In this document: piece by piece, positions 51,057 to 59,805 of the stretch | Layout of the letters: every line of letters starts with the position of its first letter | Numbering within the stretch: the first letter of the stretch is position 1 | From: Ensifer aridi | GTDB taxonomy: Bacteria; Pseudomonadota; Alphaproteobacteria; Rhizobiales; Rhizobiaceae | Assembly: GCF_002078505.1 (NCBI RefSeq) | Contig: NZ_LUAV01000023.1 | Location: 1-64,000 of the forward strand | Direction: 5' to 3' | Length of the DNA: 64,000 nucleotides | Notes under the pieces: generated by a model | Seen by the model: the letters and a program-made list of their open reading frames with translations, nothing else | Databases searched by the model: none | Told to the model about the DNA's origin: nothing | Position numbers and translations under genes: made by a program

Positions 51057-51851
51057 TCAATCCTTGCGGAAGACCACGCTTGCGCCCCAACCGGTCATGA
51101 TCGCCAGTGCGACGGCGAAGAGGCCGTAAATAATCGGCTGGTCGTGCGCCGCGCGGGTGATCGCCTGTTCGAGGCCGGTCTTGACGACCCTGAGCGGCAA
51201 GGCTTTCGCGACAACAAACATTCCGTCGCGGAAGAGATATGCGTGCACAAAATGCACGCCGTTTGGGACATTGGCCGGCAAGCGCAATGACGCCTTGAAA
51301 AGGCTCGAGCTGATGAACTGCACACCGCCCGGATCGCGCTGGTAAACGCCGCTGTCTTCGCGGACGCGTCGAAAGGCATTGCGGAATTCGACGAGGTTGC
51401 CGCCGTCGCCGATCAAGCCGAGCGGCTCCAGGCGCAAGTGATCGACCCCGATGCCGGTGTTGGCGATGACCCTCGGCGGCGCGATCGTCCCAATGTCGCG
51501 CGTGCTCGCCAGCGAATAGGATTCCGGCACCAGCTCGAAAGTCATCGACAACGTCTTGACCCAGATGCCGAAGACTCGCTCGTTCTTGCGCACCGTCGCA
51601 TTATCTTTCGGTCCCTCGAGCGTGACGACGACATTGTATTTGCCCTGGGCCAGAAGGTTGGAGTCAGAGCCGTCGATGGCGCCGAAGATCGTCAGGTCGG
51701 CGCCGCGGAAATCGGAGGTAATGGCGATTTCGTCCGTCGAAGTGCCTATCTCCAGCTTCTCGGTAAAGTCACCGTTTTGGGGCTGCGGCTGTGCACCAGC
51801 CTGTGCAGCGCCACCGAATGCGAGAAGAGCGAGAAGAGCGAGGCGGATCAT
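51057..51851 (-). CDS. TIGR02186-type exported membrane protein
   Basis: A 264-residue protein with a signal peptide (LALLALLAFGGAAQAGAQ), an extracytoplasmic beta-rich domain (EKLEIGTSTDEIAITSDFRG, DLTIFGAIDG, KYNVVVTLEGPKDNATVRK) and one C-terminal transmembrane helix (IIYGLFAVALAIMTGWGASV). It belongs to the family usually found directly after a TauE/SafE permease, and here its ATG overlaps that gene's stop (ATGA). The pair probably moves a sulfur-containing anion, but the substrate is not known. The start is ATG 51851; the longer open frame upstream is a shadow of the permease gene. Confidence 0.85.
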   Translation of the reverse strand: MIRLALLALLAFGGAAQAGAQPQPQNGDFTEKLEIGTSTDEIAITSDFRGADLTIFGAIDGSDSNLLAQGKYNVVVTLEGPKDNATVRKNERVFGIWVKTLSMTFELVPESYSLASTRDIGTIAPPRVIANTGIGVDHLRLEPLGLIGDGGNLVEFRNAFRRVREDSGVYQRDPGGVQFISSSLFKASLRLPANVPNGVHFVHAYLFRDGMFVVAKALPLRVVKTGLEQAITRAAHDQPIIYGLFAVALAIMTGWGASVVFRKD

Positions 51852-52777
51852 CTGGAACCATCTCCTCCCGAAACGACCGAGTAGATGTCCTTCGGCGGAA
51901 TGATGAGCTCGATCGACAGGCGGATGCCGACGGCAAGGACTAGCAGCGCCAGCAGCGCCCGCAATTGTTCGCCCCGCAGCCGCTGGCCGACGCGCACGCC
52001 GTATTGGGCGCCGATGACGCCGGCGATCATCAGGACGAAGGCGAGCACGATATCGACAGTATAGTTGGTCGAGGCCTGGACGATGACCGTATAGGCGGAG
52101 ACGAAGACGATCTGGAAGAGCGAGGTCCCGACGACGACGCTGGTCGGGATGCGCAGCAGATAGATCATCGCCGGCACCATGATGAAGCCGCCGCCGACGC
52201 CCATGACCGACGTCAGGATGCCGATGCAGAAGCCGAGCGTGGCGACCGGGATGACGCTCAGATAGATCTTCGACTTCTTGAAGCGCATCTTCAGCGGCAG
52301 CCCGTGGATCCAATTGTGCTGGCCGGGCCGGCGCAACTGCGTGGGCTTGTTTTTCGCGGTCTTGCGCATGGCGCCGATGCTCTCCCAGAGCATCAGGCCG
52401 CCGACCGAACCGAGCAGCACGACGTAAAGCAGCGAAATCACCAGGTCGAGCTGGCCCATCCGGCGCAGGATCGAAAACAGCCAGACGCCCAAGGTCGCTC
52501 CGACGAGGCCGCCGCAGAGCAGGACCGTCCCGAGCTTGATGTCGATCGTGCCGCGGCGGAAATGGGTGATGGCGCCTGAGATCGACGAGGCCACCACCTG
52601 ATTGGCGCCGGTCGCTACCGCCACCACCGGCGGAATGTTGTAGAAGATCAGGAGCGGCGTGATCAGGAAGCCGCCGCCGACGCCGAACATGCCCGACAGA
52701 AAACCGACGGCGGCCCCCATGCCGAGGATGATGAGGATGTTCACCGATAGCTCCGCAATCGGCAGATAGATGGACAC
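51848..52777 (-). CDS. TauE/SafE (TSUP) family anion permease
   Basis: A 309-residue inner-membrane protein with about eight helices in two homologous halves, each with the family glycine motif (GFLSGMFGVGGGFLITPLL and GILTSVMGVGGGFIMVPAM). Members export sulfite, sulfoacetate or related anions. It is coupled to the TIGR02186 gene. Its place near two sulfatases and a YeiH-type exporter suggests a role in disposing of sulfur oxyanions. Confidence 0.9.
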   Translation of the reverse strand: MSIYLPIAELSVNILIILGMGAAVGFLSGMFGVGGGFLITPLLIFYNIPPVVAVATGANQVVASSISGAITHFRRGTIDIKLGTVLLCGGLVGATLGVWLFSILRRMGQLDLVISLLYVVLLGSVGGLMLWESIGAMRKTAKNKPTQLRRPGQHNWIHGLPLKMRFKKSKIYLSVIPVATLGFCIGILTSVMGVGGGFIMVPAMIYLLRIPTSVVVGTSLFQIVFVSAYTVIVQASTNYTVDIVLAFVLMIAGVIGAQYGVRVGQRLRGEQLRALLALLVLAVGIRLSIELIIPPKDIYSVVSGGDGSR

Positions 52778-52825
52778 GGGAGGATCTCAACAAGTGGAGT
52801 AATGGCTGCTAGACGGCTTTGAGGT

Positions 52826-54337
52826 TCACTCTCGCGGATACCGCTGCTTTTCCTCGAGCACGTTCAAGTCCATATGGTTCCGCATGTATTGTTCCGACGC
52901 CTTCTGCAGCGGCTGATAGTCCCAAGGATAGTAGGCGCCGTTGCGCAAAGCCGTATAGACCACCCACCGGCGTGCCTGGCTCTCCCGGATGGCGGCGTCG
53001 AACGCCGCCAGGTTCCAGCGTTTCTCGCACTCGGCGGTCAGACGAGCGAGATTGTCCTGGTATTGCGGATTCTCTGCGAGGTTCTGCAATTCGTCGGGAT
53101 CGGCGTCGAGATTGAAGAGAAGCGGCGGGTCCTTGTCGCAGAGCATGAGCTTGTGTGCACCCGCCCTGAGGCCGACAAGCGGGGCTTCCGAGCCTTCGGC
53201 CGCATATTCCATTGGCACCGGCCCGCGACCACCTTCAGCACGGACGAGCGGCCCGAGGTCCTCGCCGTCCGTCCACGGCTGCACGGAGGCGATGTCGAGT
53301 CCGGCGATGGCGGCTATGGTGGGCGTGACGTCGAGCGTCGAGACCGGCGTTTCTATTCGCCCGGGCTTCCAGCCGGGCGCTGATATCATCAGCGGCACGC
53401 GCGCTGATCCCTCGAAGAAGCTCATCTTGAACCACAGTCCGCGCTCTCCGAGCATATCGCCGTGGTCGGATACGAACAGCACCACCGTATTGTCACGCAT
53501 GCCGGTTCGCTCGAGCACGTCAACGATCTCGCCGATCTTCTCATCAACATAGGAGATGTTGGCGAAGTAGCCGCGGCGTGCCCGCCGCACATCGTCAGGC
53601 GAAATCTCGAAGGACTCGTGGTCGCAGGCGACCAGAAGCCGCTGCGAATGCGGATCCTGCTCGTCGAAAGGAATGGCTTCGACCCTGGGCTCGAGAGCGG
53701 GGCAATCTTCGTAGAGATCCCAGAAACGCTTGCGGGCGACGTAGGGATCGTGCGGGTGGGTGAAGCTGACCGTCAGGCACCACGGCCTCTCATCATTGCT
53801 GCGAGCAAGGTCATAGAGTTTCCGGGTGCCGTGATAGGCGACCTCGTCGTCATACTCCATCTGGTTGGTGATCTCGGCGGTTCCAGCCCCCGTGACCGAA
53901 CCGAGATTGTGGTACCACCAGTCGATGCGTTCGCCGGGCTTGCGATAGTCGGGCGTCCAACCAAAATCCGCCGGATAGATATCCGTCGTCAGCCGCTCTT
54001 CAAACCCATGCAGTTGATCCGGCCCGACGAAGTGCATCTTCCCCGAGAGACAGGTCTGATATCCCGCAGAGCGCAGGTGATGCGCGAAGGTCGGGATGTC
54101 GGAGGCAAATTCGGCGGCGTTGTCGTAAACCCGCGTCCGGCTCGGAAGCTGCCCCGACATGAAGGATGCACGCGCCGGTGCGCAAAGCGGACTGGCGGTG
54201 TAGGTATTGGCGAATCGAACCGAGCGCTCGGCCAGCGCCTTGAGATGAGGCGCATGCAGGAAATCGGCCGGCCCGTCTGGAAACAATGTTCCATTGAACT
54301 GATCGACCATCAGGATGAGAATGTTGGGTCGTGACAC
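52826..54337 (-). CDS. betC: Choline-sulfatase
   Basis: A 503-residue cytoplasmic sulfatase that would split choline-O-sulfate into choline and sulfate. The start is GTG 54337 with AAGGAG 8 nt ahead. Metal-binding Asp is in ILILMVDQFNG. The Cys-type active site LCAPARASFMSG has Cys52, to be converted to formylglycine by an FGE (one is encoded at 11610). The second metal site is VLFVSDHGDMLGE, and the C-terminal RNHMDLNVLEEKQRYPRE is typical of BetC. It follows the binding-protein gene by 18 bp, the arrangement of rhizobial choline-sulfate loci. Confidence 0.93.
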   Translation of the reverse strand: MSRPNILILMVDQFNGTLFPDGPADFLHAPHLKALAERSVRFANTYTASPLCAPARASFMSGQLPSRTRVYDNAAEFASDIPTFAHHLRSAGYQTCLSGKMHFVGPDQLHGFEERLTTDIYPADFGWTPDYRKPGERIDWWYHNLGSVTGAGTAEITNQMEYDDEVAYHGTRKLYDLARSNDERPWCLTVSFTHPHDPYVARKRFWDLYEDCPALEPRVEAIPFDEQDPHSQRLLVACDHESFEISPDDVRRARRGYFANISYVDEKIGEIVDVLERTGMRDNTVVLFVSDHGDMLGERGLWFKMSFFEGSARVPLMISAPGWKPGRIETPVSTLDVTPTIAAIAGLDIASVQPWTDGEDLGPLVRAEGGRGPVPMEYAAEGSEAPLVGLRAGAHKLMLCDKDPPLLFNLDADPDELQNLAENPQYQDNLARLTAECEKRWNLAAFDAAIRESQARRWVVYTALRNGAYYPWDYQPLQKASEQYMRNHMDLNVLEEKQRYPRE

Positions 54338-54355
54338 GATTAAGCTCCTTGCCGT

Positions 54356-55306
54356 CTAGAGCCCCAGAGACGCCTTGACGGCGTCCAGTCCGCGAGCACC
54401 ATCGAAGGTCGTGACCCCCGCCAGCCAGGCATCGAGAGGCTGCGGGTTCTCCTTGAGCCAGGCTGCTGCCGCTTCTTTCGGATCTTCGCCTTCGAGGATT
54501 TTTCCCATCAGCGCGTTTTCCATCGCGATGTCGAAGGACAGGTTTTGGAAGAAGCCGGCGGCGTTGGGGCACATTTTTGTCCAACCAGTGCGCGCAAGCG
54601 TGTAGACCTCGGCGCCGCCGTAGTTTGGTCCAAAATACGCGTCGCCACCGGAGAGATATTCAATGTCAAATCGGTTGTTCATCGGATGCGGCGCCCAAGC
54701 GAGGAAAACGATTGGCTCTTTGTTCTTGGCGGCCCGTTCGACCTGGGAAAGCATTGCCTGCTCGCTCGACTCCACCAATCCCCACTTTCCAAGACCGAAG
54801 TCGTTGGCTTCGATCATCTTCTGAATGCTGGCATTGGCCGGTGCACCTGGCTCGATGCCGTAGATCGTCTGCTTGAACTCTTCTGCGTGCTTCTGGAGGT
54901 CCGAGAAATCCTTGATGCCCTTCTCGGCGACGTAGGCAGGTACCGCCAGGGTGAATTTCGCCCCCTCGAGATTGCGGTTGACGATCTCCACCGCGTCGGC
55001 TTTCTTGAGATCGTTGATGAAGGCCGTCTGTGCGGGCATCCAGTTGCCAAGGAAGACATCGATCTCCTTGTTCTTCATCGACTCGTAGCCGATCGGCACA
55101 GACAAAGTCTTGATGTCGGTCTCATAGCCCAAGGCCGCGAGCAGAACGCTGGCGACGGCGTTGGTTGCGGTGATGTCGGTCCAGCCCGGGTCCGACATTC
55201 GGATGACCTGGCAGGCCTCCTCATCTGCAGCCCGCGCGCCCGTGACGCAAACGCCGGCGCAAATGAGGACTCCGAGCAGGCGGAAAACGACAGAACTTTT
55301 CTTCAT
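54356..55306 (-). CDS. choX: Choline ABC transporter substrate-binding protein (ChoX-like)
   Basis: A 316-residue periplasmic protein with signal peptide (LGVLICAGVCVTGARAAD) and the OpuAC fold: IRMSDPGWTDITATNAVASV, LGNWMPAQ, FLAWAPHPMNNRFDIEYL. The aromatic residues in these motifs match the cage that binds the trimethylammonium group. AGAGGG precedes ATG 55306. The permease and ATPase genes that normally follow (choW, choV) are absent, and betC takes their place, so it either supplies a transporter encoded elsewhere or feeds the choline-sulfate pathway. Confidence 0.88.
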   Translation of the reverse strand: MKKSSVVFRLLGVLICAGVCVTGARAADEEACQVIRMSDPGWTDITATNAVASVLLAALGYETDIKTLSVPIGYESMKNKEIDVFLGNWMPAQTAFINDLKKADAVEIVNRNLEGAKFTLAVPAYVAEKGIKDFSDLQKHAEEFKQTIYGIEPGAPANASIQKMIEANDFGLGKWGLVESSEQAMLSQVERAAKNKEPIVFLAWAPHPMNNRFDIEYLSGGDAYFGPNYGGAEVYTLARTGWTKMCPNAAGFFQNLSFDIAMENALMGKILEGEDPKEAAAAWLKENPQPLDAWLAGVTTFDGARGLDAVKASLGL

Positions 55307-55403
55307 CGCGATCCCTCTTGTGTTATTAGATTTCTTTATTCATGATCCGCACTGTTCCCCGTGTGAAGACGGATTTTCTTAATATCAGACAAAGGGATTT
55401 TTT

Positions 55404-56306
55404 ATGGGAGATCGGCCGGTGGAGCTTGGCTGGATGCGCCTGTTTGCTGAGGTGGGCAGGCGACGCAGCCTTTCGTCAGCCGCCGCCGCGCTCGGGTTGA
55501 CGCAGCCTGCCATCAGCTATCAGATCCGCCGAATAGAGGAGCAAATGGGCGTGGCCCTGCTGTTACGCGTACACCGCGGGGTCGAACTCACTCGCGAAGG
55601 CCAGGCGGTTTTCGAGGTTGCATCAAGGGCCGTCGCGGAGATCGACGGTCTGGTTCGTGGTTTTCGCGCCGAAAAGGAGCGCGCGACGATACGATTGCAG
55701 ACAGACTATGCTTTTTCCGCGCTCTGGCTCATTCCGCGGATGCACGCGTTTCGGATGCTCCATCCGCAGCTCGATATTCAAATCGTTGCCACGCAACGAT
55801 TTGAGCGCAGTGCGATGAGGGACAACGATGTCGCTGTCGTTTTCGGCGCGAAGAGCAATATCGGCTCTGATGCCGTGTTGCTCTTGCCCGAAGTCGTGAC
55901 ACCGGTATGCGCTCCAACCTTTCTTAAAGACAATGGACCTTTCGGCGAACCTTCAGCACTCGCAAAATCGACCCTGATCCACCTTGATGCATCGTCTGGT
56001 TCACCGTGGTTCGAATGGAAAAGCTATCTTTCGCATTTCAACACCGTACGCGATGCACATGCAGGTCACGTCGATTTGCGGTTCAATACCTACTCCCTTG
56101 TAGTGCAGGCTGCGGTGGCAGGGCAGGGCATCGCGATCGGCTGGAGTGCTCTCGTCGATTCACTGCTTTCATCGGGTATGCTTGTCGAGGCGGGACCGAC
56201 GGTTGGGGCTCCCGAAAGGGGCTATTGGCTGCTTCCACCTTCGCGGGCGGACACGAATACGGGCCACCTCAGCGCTTGGCTGGCCGCGAACGCCCGGTCC
56301 GGATAG
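55404..56306 (+). CDS. LysR-family regulator of choline-sulfate use
   Basis: A 300-residue LysR protein (WMRLFAEVGRRRSLSSAAAALG, LTQPAISYQIRRIEEQMGV). It is divergent from choX-betC across 97 bp. The arrangement and sequence fit the dedicated choline-sulfate-utilisation transcription factor family. It resembles the GcvA branch, which often responds to amines. The AT-rich gap (TTATTAGATTTCTTTATT) contains both promoters. Confidence 0.87.
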   Translation: MGDRPVELGWMRLFAEVGRRRSLSSAAAALGLTQPAISYQIRRIEEQMGVALLLRVHRGVELTREGQAVFEVASRAVAEIDGLVRGFRAEKERATIRLQTDYAFSALWLIPRMHAFRMLHPQLDIQIVATQRFERSAMRDNDVAVVFGAKSNIGSDAVLLLPEVVTPVCAPTFLKDNGPFGEPSALAKSTLIHLDASSGSPWFEWKSYLSHFNTVRDAHAGHVDLRFNTYSLVVQAAVAGQGIAIGWSALVDSLLSSGMLVEAGPTVGAPERGYWLLPPSRADTNTGHLSAWLAANARSG

Positions 56307-56953
56307 ACTCCAGCCACTTACGAAGCCGCACTCCGCAGAGCGCGCCGTTGCCGCTTTCAACTGAAGAAATTCTGATATCAAGACAGGCTAACCCGGATAT
56401 CTGATCAGCGCACCGAAATCATCGGCATGCTGAATGGCGGCCGTGGCAAAAATTGCCCGCATCTTTTGAGGTTCATTCGGCGACCGTGGAACGCATCGGC
56501 GCTAGTGCCAAAGTAGCCGTTTGTTGATTGTTCTTTCGGTGGCCATTTTCGCAGTGACGTAGGCGCTAAGCATCCATAGAAAATGCTTATGGGAGGTATC
56601 GAGAAAACCCTGCTTCACAGGGTCCTAAAATGACGGCAGGAATATAGAAATTAAATAGTTCAAGGGAATTGCATGAAGAGCATTCCAACTATCGCCAGTC
56701 TCGTGCTGGGCGATCTCTCTTCGATAGCAGGCCCCCCTCCACGCGGCAGAGGATTAAGCCTGAAGAATGATCCTGATAGCCGTTCAGCTCGAAGCCGCAA
56801 CTGTGTGGATCAGCACTTTAGCCTGGCGCCGGCCGGGCATGCGTACTTGGCTGAAAAAGGAGCGTTCATCGCAACTCATGCTAACGGCCACAGCGACTGC
56901 GGTCACGCTGCAAGGCCGAATTGAGGAGAGACCGCAGTTCAAGAGGAATTACC
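56307..56953. other. Long leader region ahead of the second binding-protein gene
   Basis: No gene is supported. A short stem (ACCCTG 56607-56612 with CAGGGT 56618-56623) is present. An open frame at 56767-56961 has a hydrophobic, basic composition but no clear start signal or family. Confidence 0.35.
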
Positions 56954-57955
56954 ATGTTTAGAAAGGTGCTCGCGACCACCTGTTTTGCAGTTGGTCTTGC
57001 CAGCCTCGCGCCGGCTGCGTTTGCCGCGGAATGCGGGGATGTCGTTATCGCCAACATGGATTGGCAATCGATTGATGTCCTAGCTAACATAGATAAAATC
57101 ATTCTCGAAAATGGATATGGGTGCTCGGCAGAGATTACCATGGGCGACACAGTTTCGATCATGACGTCGATGGTTGAAAAGGGAGAGCCCGACATAGCAC
57201 CTGAGGCATGGCTCAATGCTCTGCCCGACATTGTCTCGAGAGGGGTCGCCGAAGGAAAGCTGGTATCCGCTGGAAATGCATTGAGTGATGGGGGAATGCA
57301 GGGATGGTACATCCCGAAGTACATTGCCGATGCCCATCCGGACATCAAGAAGGTTTCCGACGCGCTAAAACACCCGGAACTTTTCCCTGCTCCGGAGGAC
57401 AATTCGAAGGGTGCTGTCTTCAATGGTCCGGCGGGCTGGGGAGCCTCTACTGCAACCAGTCAGCTTTACAAGGCTTACGAAGGGGACGCGAAAGGCTTCG
57501 TGCTTGTCGATCCGGGTTCGGCCGCAGGTCTGGACGGTTCCATCGCCAAGAACTACGAACGCCAGATTGGCTGGCTGGGCTACTATTGGTCACCCTCGTC
57601 GGTCCTCGGCAAGTATTTAATGGTCAAGCTTGACTCTGATACGCCTCACGATGCAGCGGAATGGAAGCGTTGCATCACTGTGGCGGATTGCGAAGATCCA
57701 AAGGTAAACGCCTGGCCCAGCGACAAGGTGGAGACACTCGTTACTGGCGAGTTTGCTGAGCGCGCCGGTGTGGCGATGGACTACCTGAAATCGCGGCGGT
57801 GGGATAACGCCACGGTGAACGAAGTACTGGCTTGGATGACCGAGAATCAAGCGACCGGCGAAGAGGCCGCGAGGTACTTCCTGAATAACAAGCCCGAAAT
57901 CTGGACAAAATGGCTTTCTCCCGAAGTCGCGGATAAGGTGAAGGCTTCTCTCTGA
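56954..57955 (+). CDS. Glycine-betaine-type ABC substrate-binding protein
   Basis: A 333-residue periplasmic protein. ATG 56954 has AAGAGGA ahead; the signal peptide ends at PAAFAAE. The OpuAC-type domain reads VVIANMDWQSIDVLANIDKI, MVEKGEPDIAPEAWLNALPD, FNGPAGWGASTATSQL and WLGYYWSPSSVLGKYLMV. It belongs to the same broad family as ChoX but to a different branch, and no transporter genes follow. It may bind betaine, proline betaine or a related quaternary amine. The next gene is a damaged MarR regulator. Confidence 0.87.
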   Translation: MFRKVLATTCFAVGLASLAPAAFAAECGDVVIANMDWQSIDVLANIDKIILENGYGCSAEITMGDTVSIMTSMVEKGEPDIAPEAWLNALPDIVSRGVAEGKLVSAGNALSDGGMQGWYIPKYIADAHPDIKKVSDALKHPELFPAPEDNSKGAVFNGPAGWGASTATSQLYKAYEGDAKGFVLVDPGSAAGLDGSIAKNYERQIGWLGYYWSPSSVLGKYLMVKLDSDTPHDAAEWKRCITVADCEDPKVNAWPSDKVETLVTGEFAERAGVAMDYLKSRRWDNATVNEVLAWMTENQATGEEAARYFLNNKPEIWTKWLSPEVADKVKASL

Positions 57956-57983
57956 AAGAGGCGAAACGGCTCCCATTCCGCCT

Positions 57984-58400
57984 GTGGCAAGTCCATGGGC
58001 GGAGTTGCTTTTCGCTTTGGACCTGCTCAGGCTCAACAACCGAATGCTCAACCCGGACGACAAGCGCGGACCTTGGCCTAACGCGCGCCCGCTGGCAGTC
58101 CTTGGCACGATCGCCGCAGCGCAACGGCCGCAGCCAGTCGCATGGCTCGCGCGCGACATGGGAGCAAACCGCCAAAACGTCCAGCGCATCGTCAATGATC
58201 TGGAGAAGGAAGGGCTCGTCACATTCGAGACCAACCCGCATCACCGGCGGGCGCAAACTCGTCGTCCTAACGGCAAGGGAAAGCAGACGTTCGAGACTGC
58301 CATGCGCCTGCAGGCGCCGTGGGTAAACAGGCTTTCGGAAGGTCTCAAGGTCGAGGACATAGAGACGACGCACACCGTCATCAAGACGCTGCGCAGCTAA
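57984..58400 (+). CDS. MarR-family regulator with a scrambled wing
   Basis: A 138-residue MarR protein from GTG 57984. The helix-turn-helix is clear: VAWLARDMGANRQNVQRIVN, DLEKEGLVTFETNPHHRRA. Relatives then continue KLVVLTAKG into the last helix. Here that stretch reads QTRRPNGKG, because one extra base near 58253 and one missing base near 58274 shift the frame and restore it. The KLVVLTA sequence is still visible in the shifted frame. The changed residues are in the wing that contacts DNA, so function is doubtful. It precedes a decayed cytochrome gene. Confidence 0.75.
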   Translation: MASPWAELLFALDLLRLNNRMLNPDDKRGPWPNARPLAVLGTIAAAQRPQPVAWLARDMGANRQNVQRIVNDLEKEGLVTFETNPHHRRAQTRRPNGKGKQTFETAMRLQAPWVNRLSEGLKVEDIETTHTVIKTLRS

Positions 58401-58416
58401 CTAGAAGGAAACGGAG

Positions 58417-58786
58417 ATGTTGAAGAGCAGGCCTGATCGTTACGGCGCAATAGCGGTCTCCATTCGTTGGCTGAGCGCCATACTCATCGTGGGGCTTCTC
58501 GGCTCCGGCTTTCGGGCCGTCAATGCCATGAACGCGGCGGCCTAGCGGGGATCCTGCGTTTCCACAAACCGGTGGCATCGTCGTTTTGCTTCTGACGGCT
58601 CTTCGCCTTGTCTGGTGGCGATTCGATCGGAAGCCGTTTCTCGTTCAGGGGTCGCCCGCTGGCAGGAGCGGATCGCAAGCTGGCGCCTTCTATGTCGTCC
58701 TTCTCGTCATGGTCGCCAGCGGCATCGGGATGATGGTCCTCAGCGGCGCGGCGCCTGACGCGCTCTTGCCAAACTTCATCGAGTAA
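58417..58786 (+). pseudogene. Cytochrome b561-family protein, decayed
   Basis: From ATG 58417 (AAGGAAACGGAG ahead) the frame gives RPDRYGAIAVSIRWLSAILI and LLGSGFRAVNAM before a stop at 58543. The next parts lie in two other frames: GILRFHKPV, then GGIVVLLLTALRLVWWRFDR and VASGIGMMVLSGAAPDALLP to a stop at 58784. The expected heme-ligand His after VSI is Arg. The gene is shortened and has at least two frameshifts. With the MarR gene it is a remnant of a MarR-cytochrome b561 pair. Confidence 0.8.
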
Positions 58787-58901
58787 CCCAGTTAGCACAG
58801 TCATAAGATTAGGCGTGCTGCACGTGTAACGTGTTTCCCAAGCACCGCGATTTGCTCCCCAGGCAGACAATGACCACTGCCTGCCTGGGGGCGTGTATCA
58901 G

Positions 58902-59525
58902 CTACTGAATCGATCGGCGGGCCGCAGTCGCAATGTCCGAAAGGGGCAAGCGCTCGCCCTTTCTGATTACAGCCGGATCATAACTTTTGCGGGCAAACAC
59001 CTCGCGCACCATCGGGGCGAAGAATTCCAACGGCTTGGTGACGTAGTCGGGATCGAAACTTGACTGATCCCACTTCTCGCAAAACTCGGCACAATCGTCA
59101 AAATACGGGCTGTCCCGGTATGCCTCGCGCTTGTTCGGGTTCGCGCCTACGTGCTCTCCGTAGTAGAGAAGCTGGAAGTCTCCGTGCTTTTCGACAACCC
59201 ATGCGCATTGCTCCCGCACGAAGGGTCGAAGGATCGCCGCGGCGTATTCATCATGATTGTAGGGCGCAAAGATATCGCCTATGTCATGCAGAAGCGCCGA
59301 AACCACCCAATCGATATCGGCGCCGGCTTCCCAAGCCTTGGTAGCAGCCTGGAGCGAATGACCAAGTCGGGTGACCTTGTAGCCCGACAGCGATTTGTCG
59401 AGCTCGACCATGGTGCCGAGCAATCGGTCGGCGGTTCCTGCGGCGTATTCGGTCTCGTGTTCCATAAGGAAGGCGTAATCTTCGCGATCACCATCCTTCA
59501 TTTGCGTAAACTTCACGGTTTCCAT
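58902..59525 (-). CDS. HD-domain protein similar to PhnZ/TmpB-type oxygenases
   Basis: About 207 residues, with GAGG 6 nt before ATG 59525 (upstream ATGs are also in frame). The HD-fold ligands are visible: GHSLQAATKA, SALLHDIGD and WVVEKHGDFQ with a later Asp. Near the N-terminus are Tyr and Glu residues (FLMEHETEYAAG) like those that gate the iron site in PhnZ. That family uses a mixed-valent di-iron centre to cleave hydroxylated aminophosphonates; TmpB acts on the trimethylammonio form. The quaternary-amine setting suits such a role, but an ordinary HD phosphohydrolase is also possible. Confidence 0.65.
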   Translation of the reverse strand: METVKFTQMKDGDREDYAFLMEHETEYAAGTADRLLGTMVELDKSLSGYKVTRLGHSLQAATKAWEAGADIDWVVSALLHDIGDIFAPYNHDEYAAAILRPFVREQCAWVVEKHGDFQLLYYGEHVGANPNKREAYRDSPYFDDCAEFCEKWDQSSFDPDYVTKPLEFFAPMVREVFARKSYDPAVIRKGERLPLSDIATAARRSIQ

Positions 59526-59558
59526 CATTGTCCTCATAGGAATAGGTGATTGTGGCGA

Positions 59559-59740
59559 TCACCGGCCAAGTTCAATAAAGATGTTGTCACCCTCCATAGG
59601 GACGGGGAAGGTTCGGGCGCGGAGCTTTTCGTCAACGAGGCATTTGCCCGACTTGATTTCAAACTCCCAGCCGTGCCAAGCGCACCGGACGAGCTCGCCC
59701 TACCGCTTGCACTTCTCTCAGGGTTCCAGGCTGTGGTGCT
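59559..59740 (-). pseudogene. Rieske [2Fe-2S] domain remnant
   Basis: From 59699 to the stop at 59559-59561 the minus strand reads GELVRCAWHGWEFEIKSGKC, then LVDEKLRARTFPVPMEGDN and IFIELGR. This is the second half of a Rieske ferredoxin with its C-x-W-H cluster ligands. The first half, with the C-x-H ligands, is broken: stops occur at 59700-59702 and shortly upstream. The intact gene would have lain directly beside the HD protein, perhaps as its electron donor or as part of a dioxygenase. Confidence 0.7.
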
Positions 59741-59805
59741 GCGGTGAAGAACTAGGCTCCGACTGAACGTGGAAGGTTTCCTATGTTTTCGTCCGTCAAC
59801 ACGCT

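Noticed and set aside
52000..54334. Plus-strand open frames over the TSUP and betC genes
   Set aside because: They are antisense shadows; the minus-strand genes have clear family motifs.
56767..56961. Small hydrophobic open frame ahead of the second binding-protein gene
   Set aside because: It has no ribosome binding site or recognisable family and overlaps the real start of the next gene.
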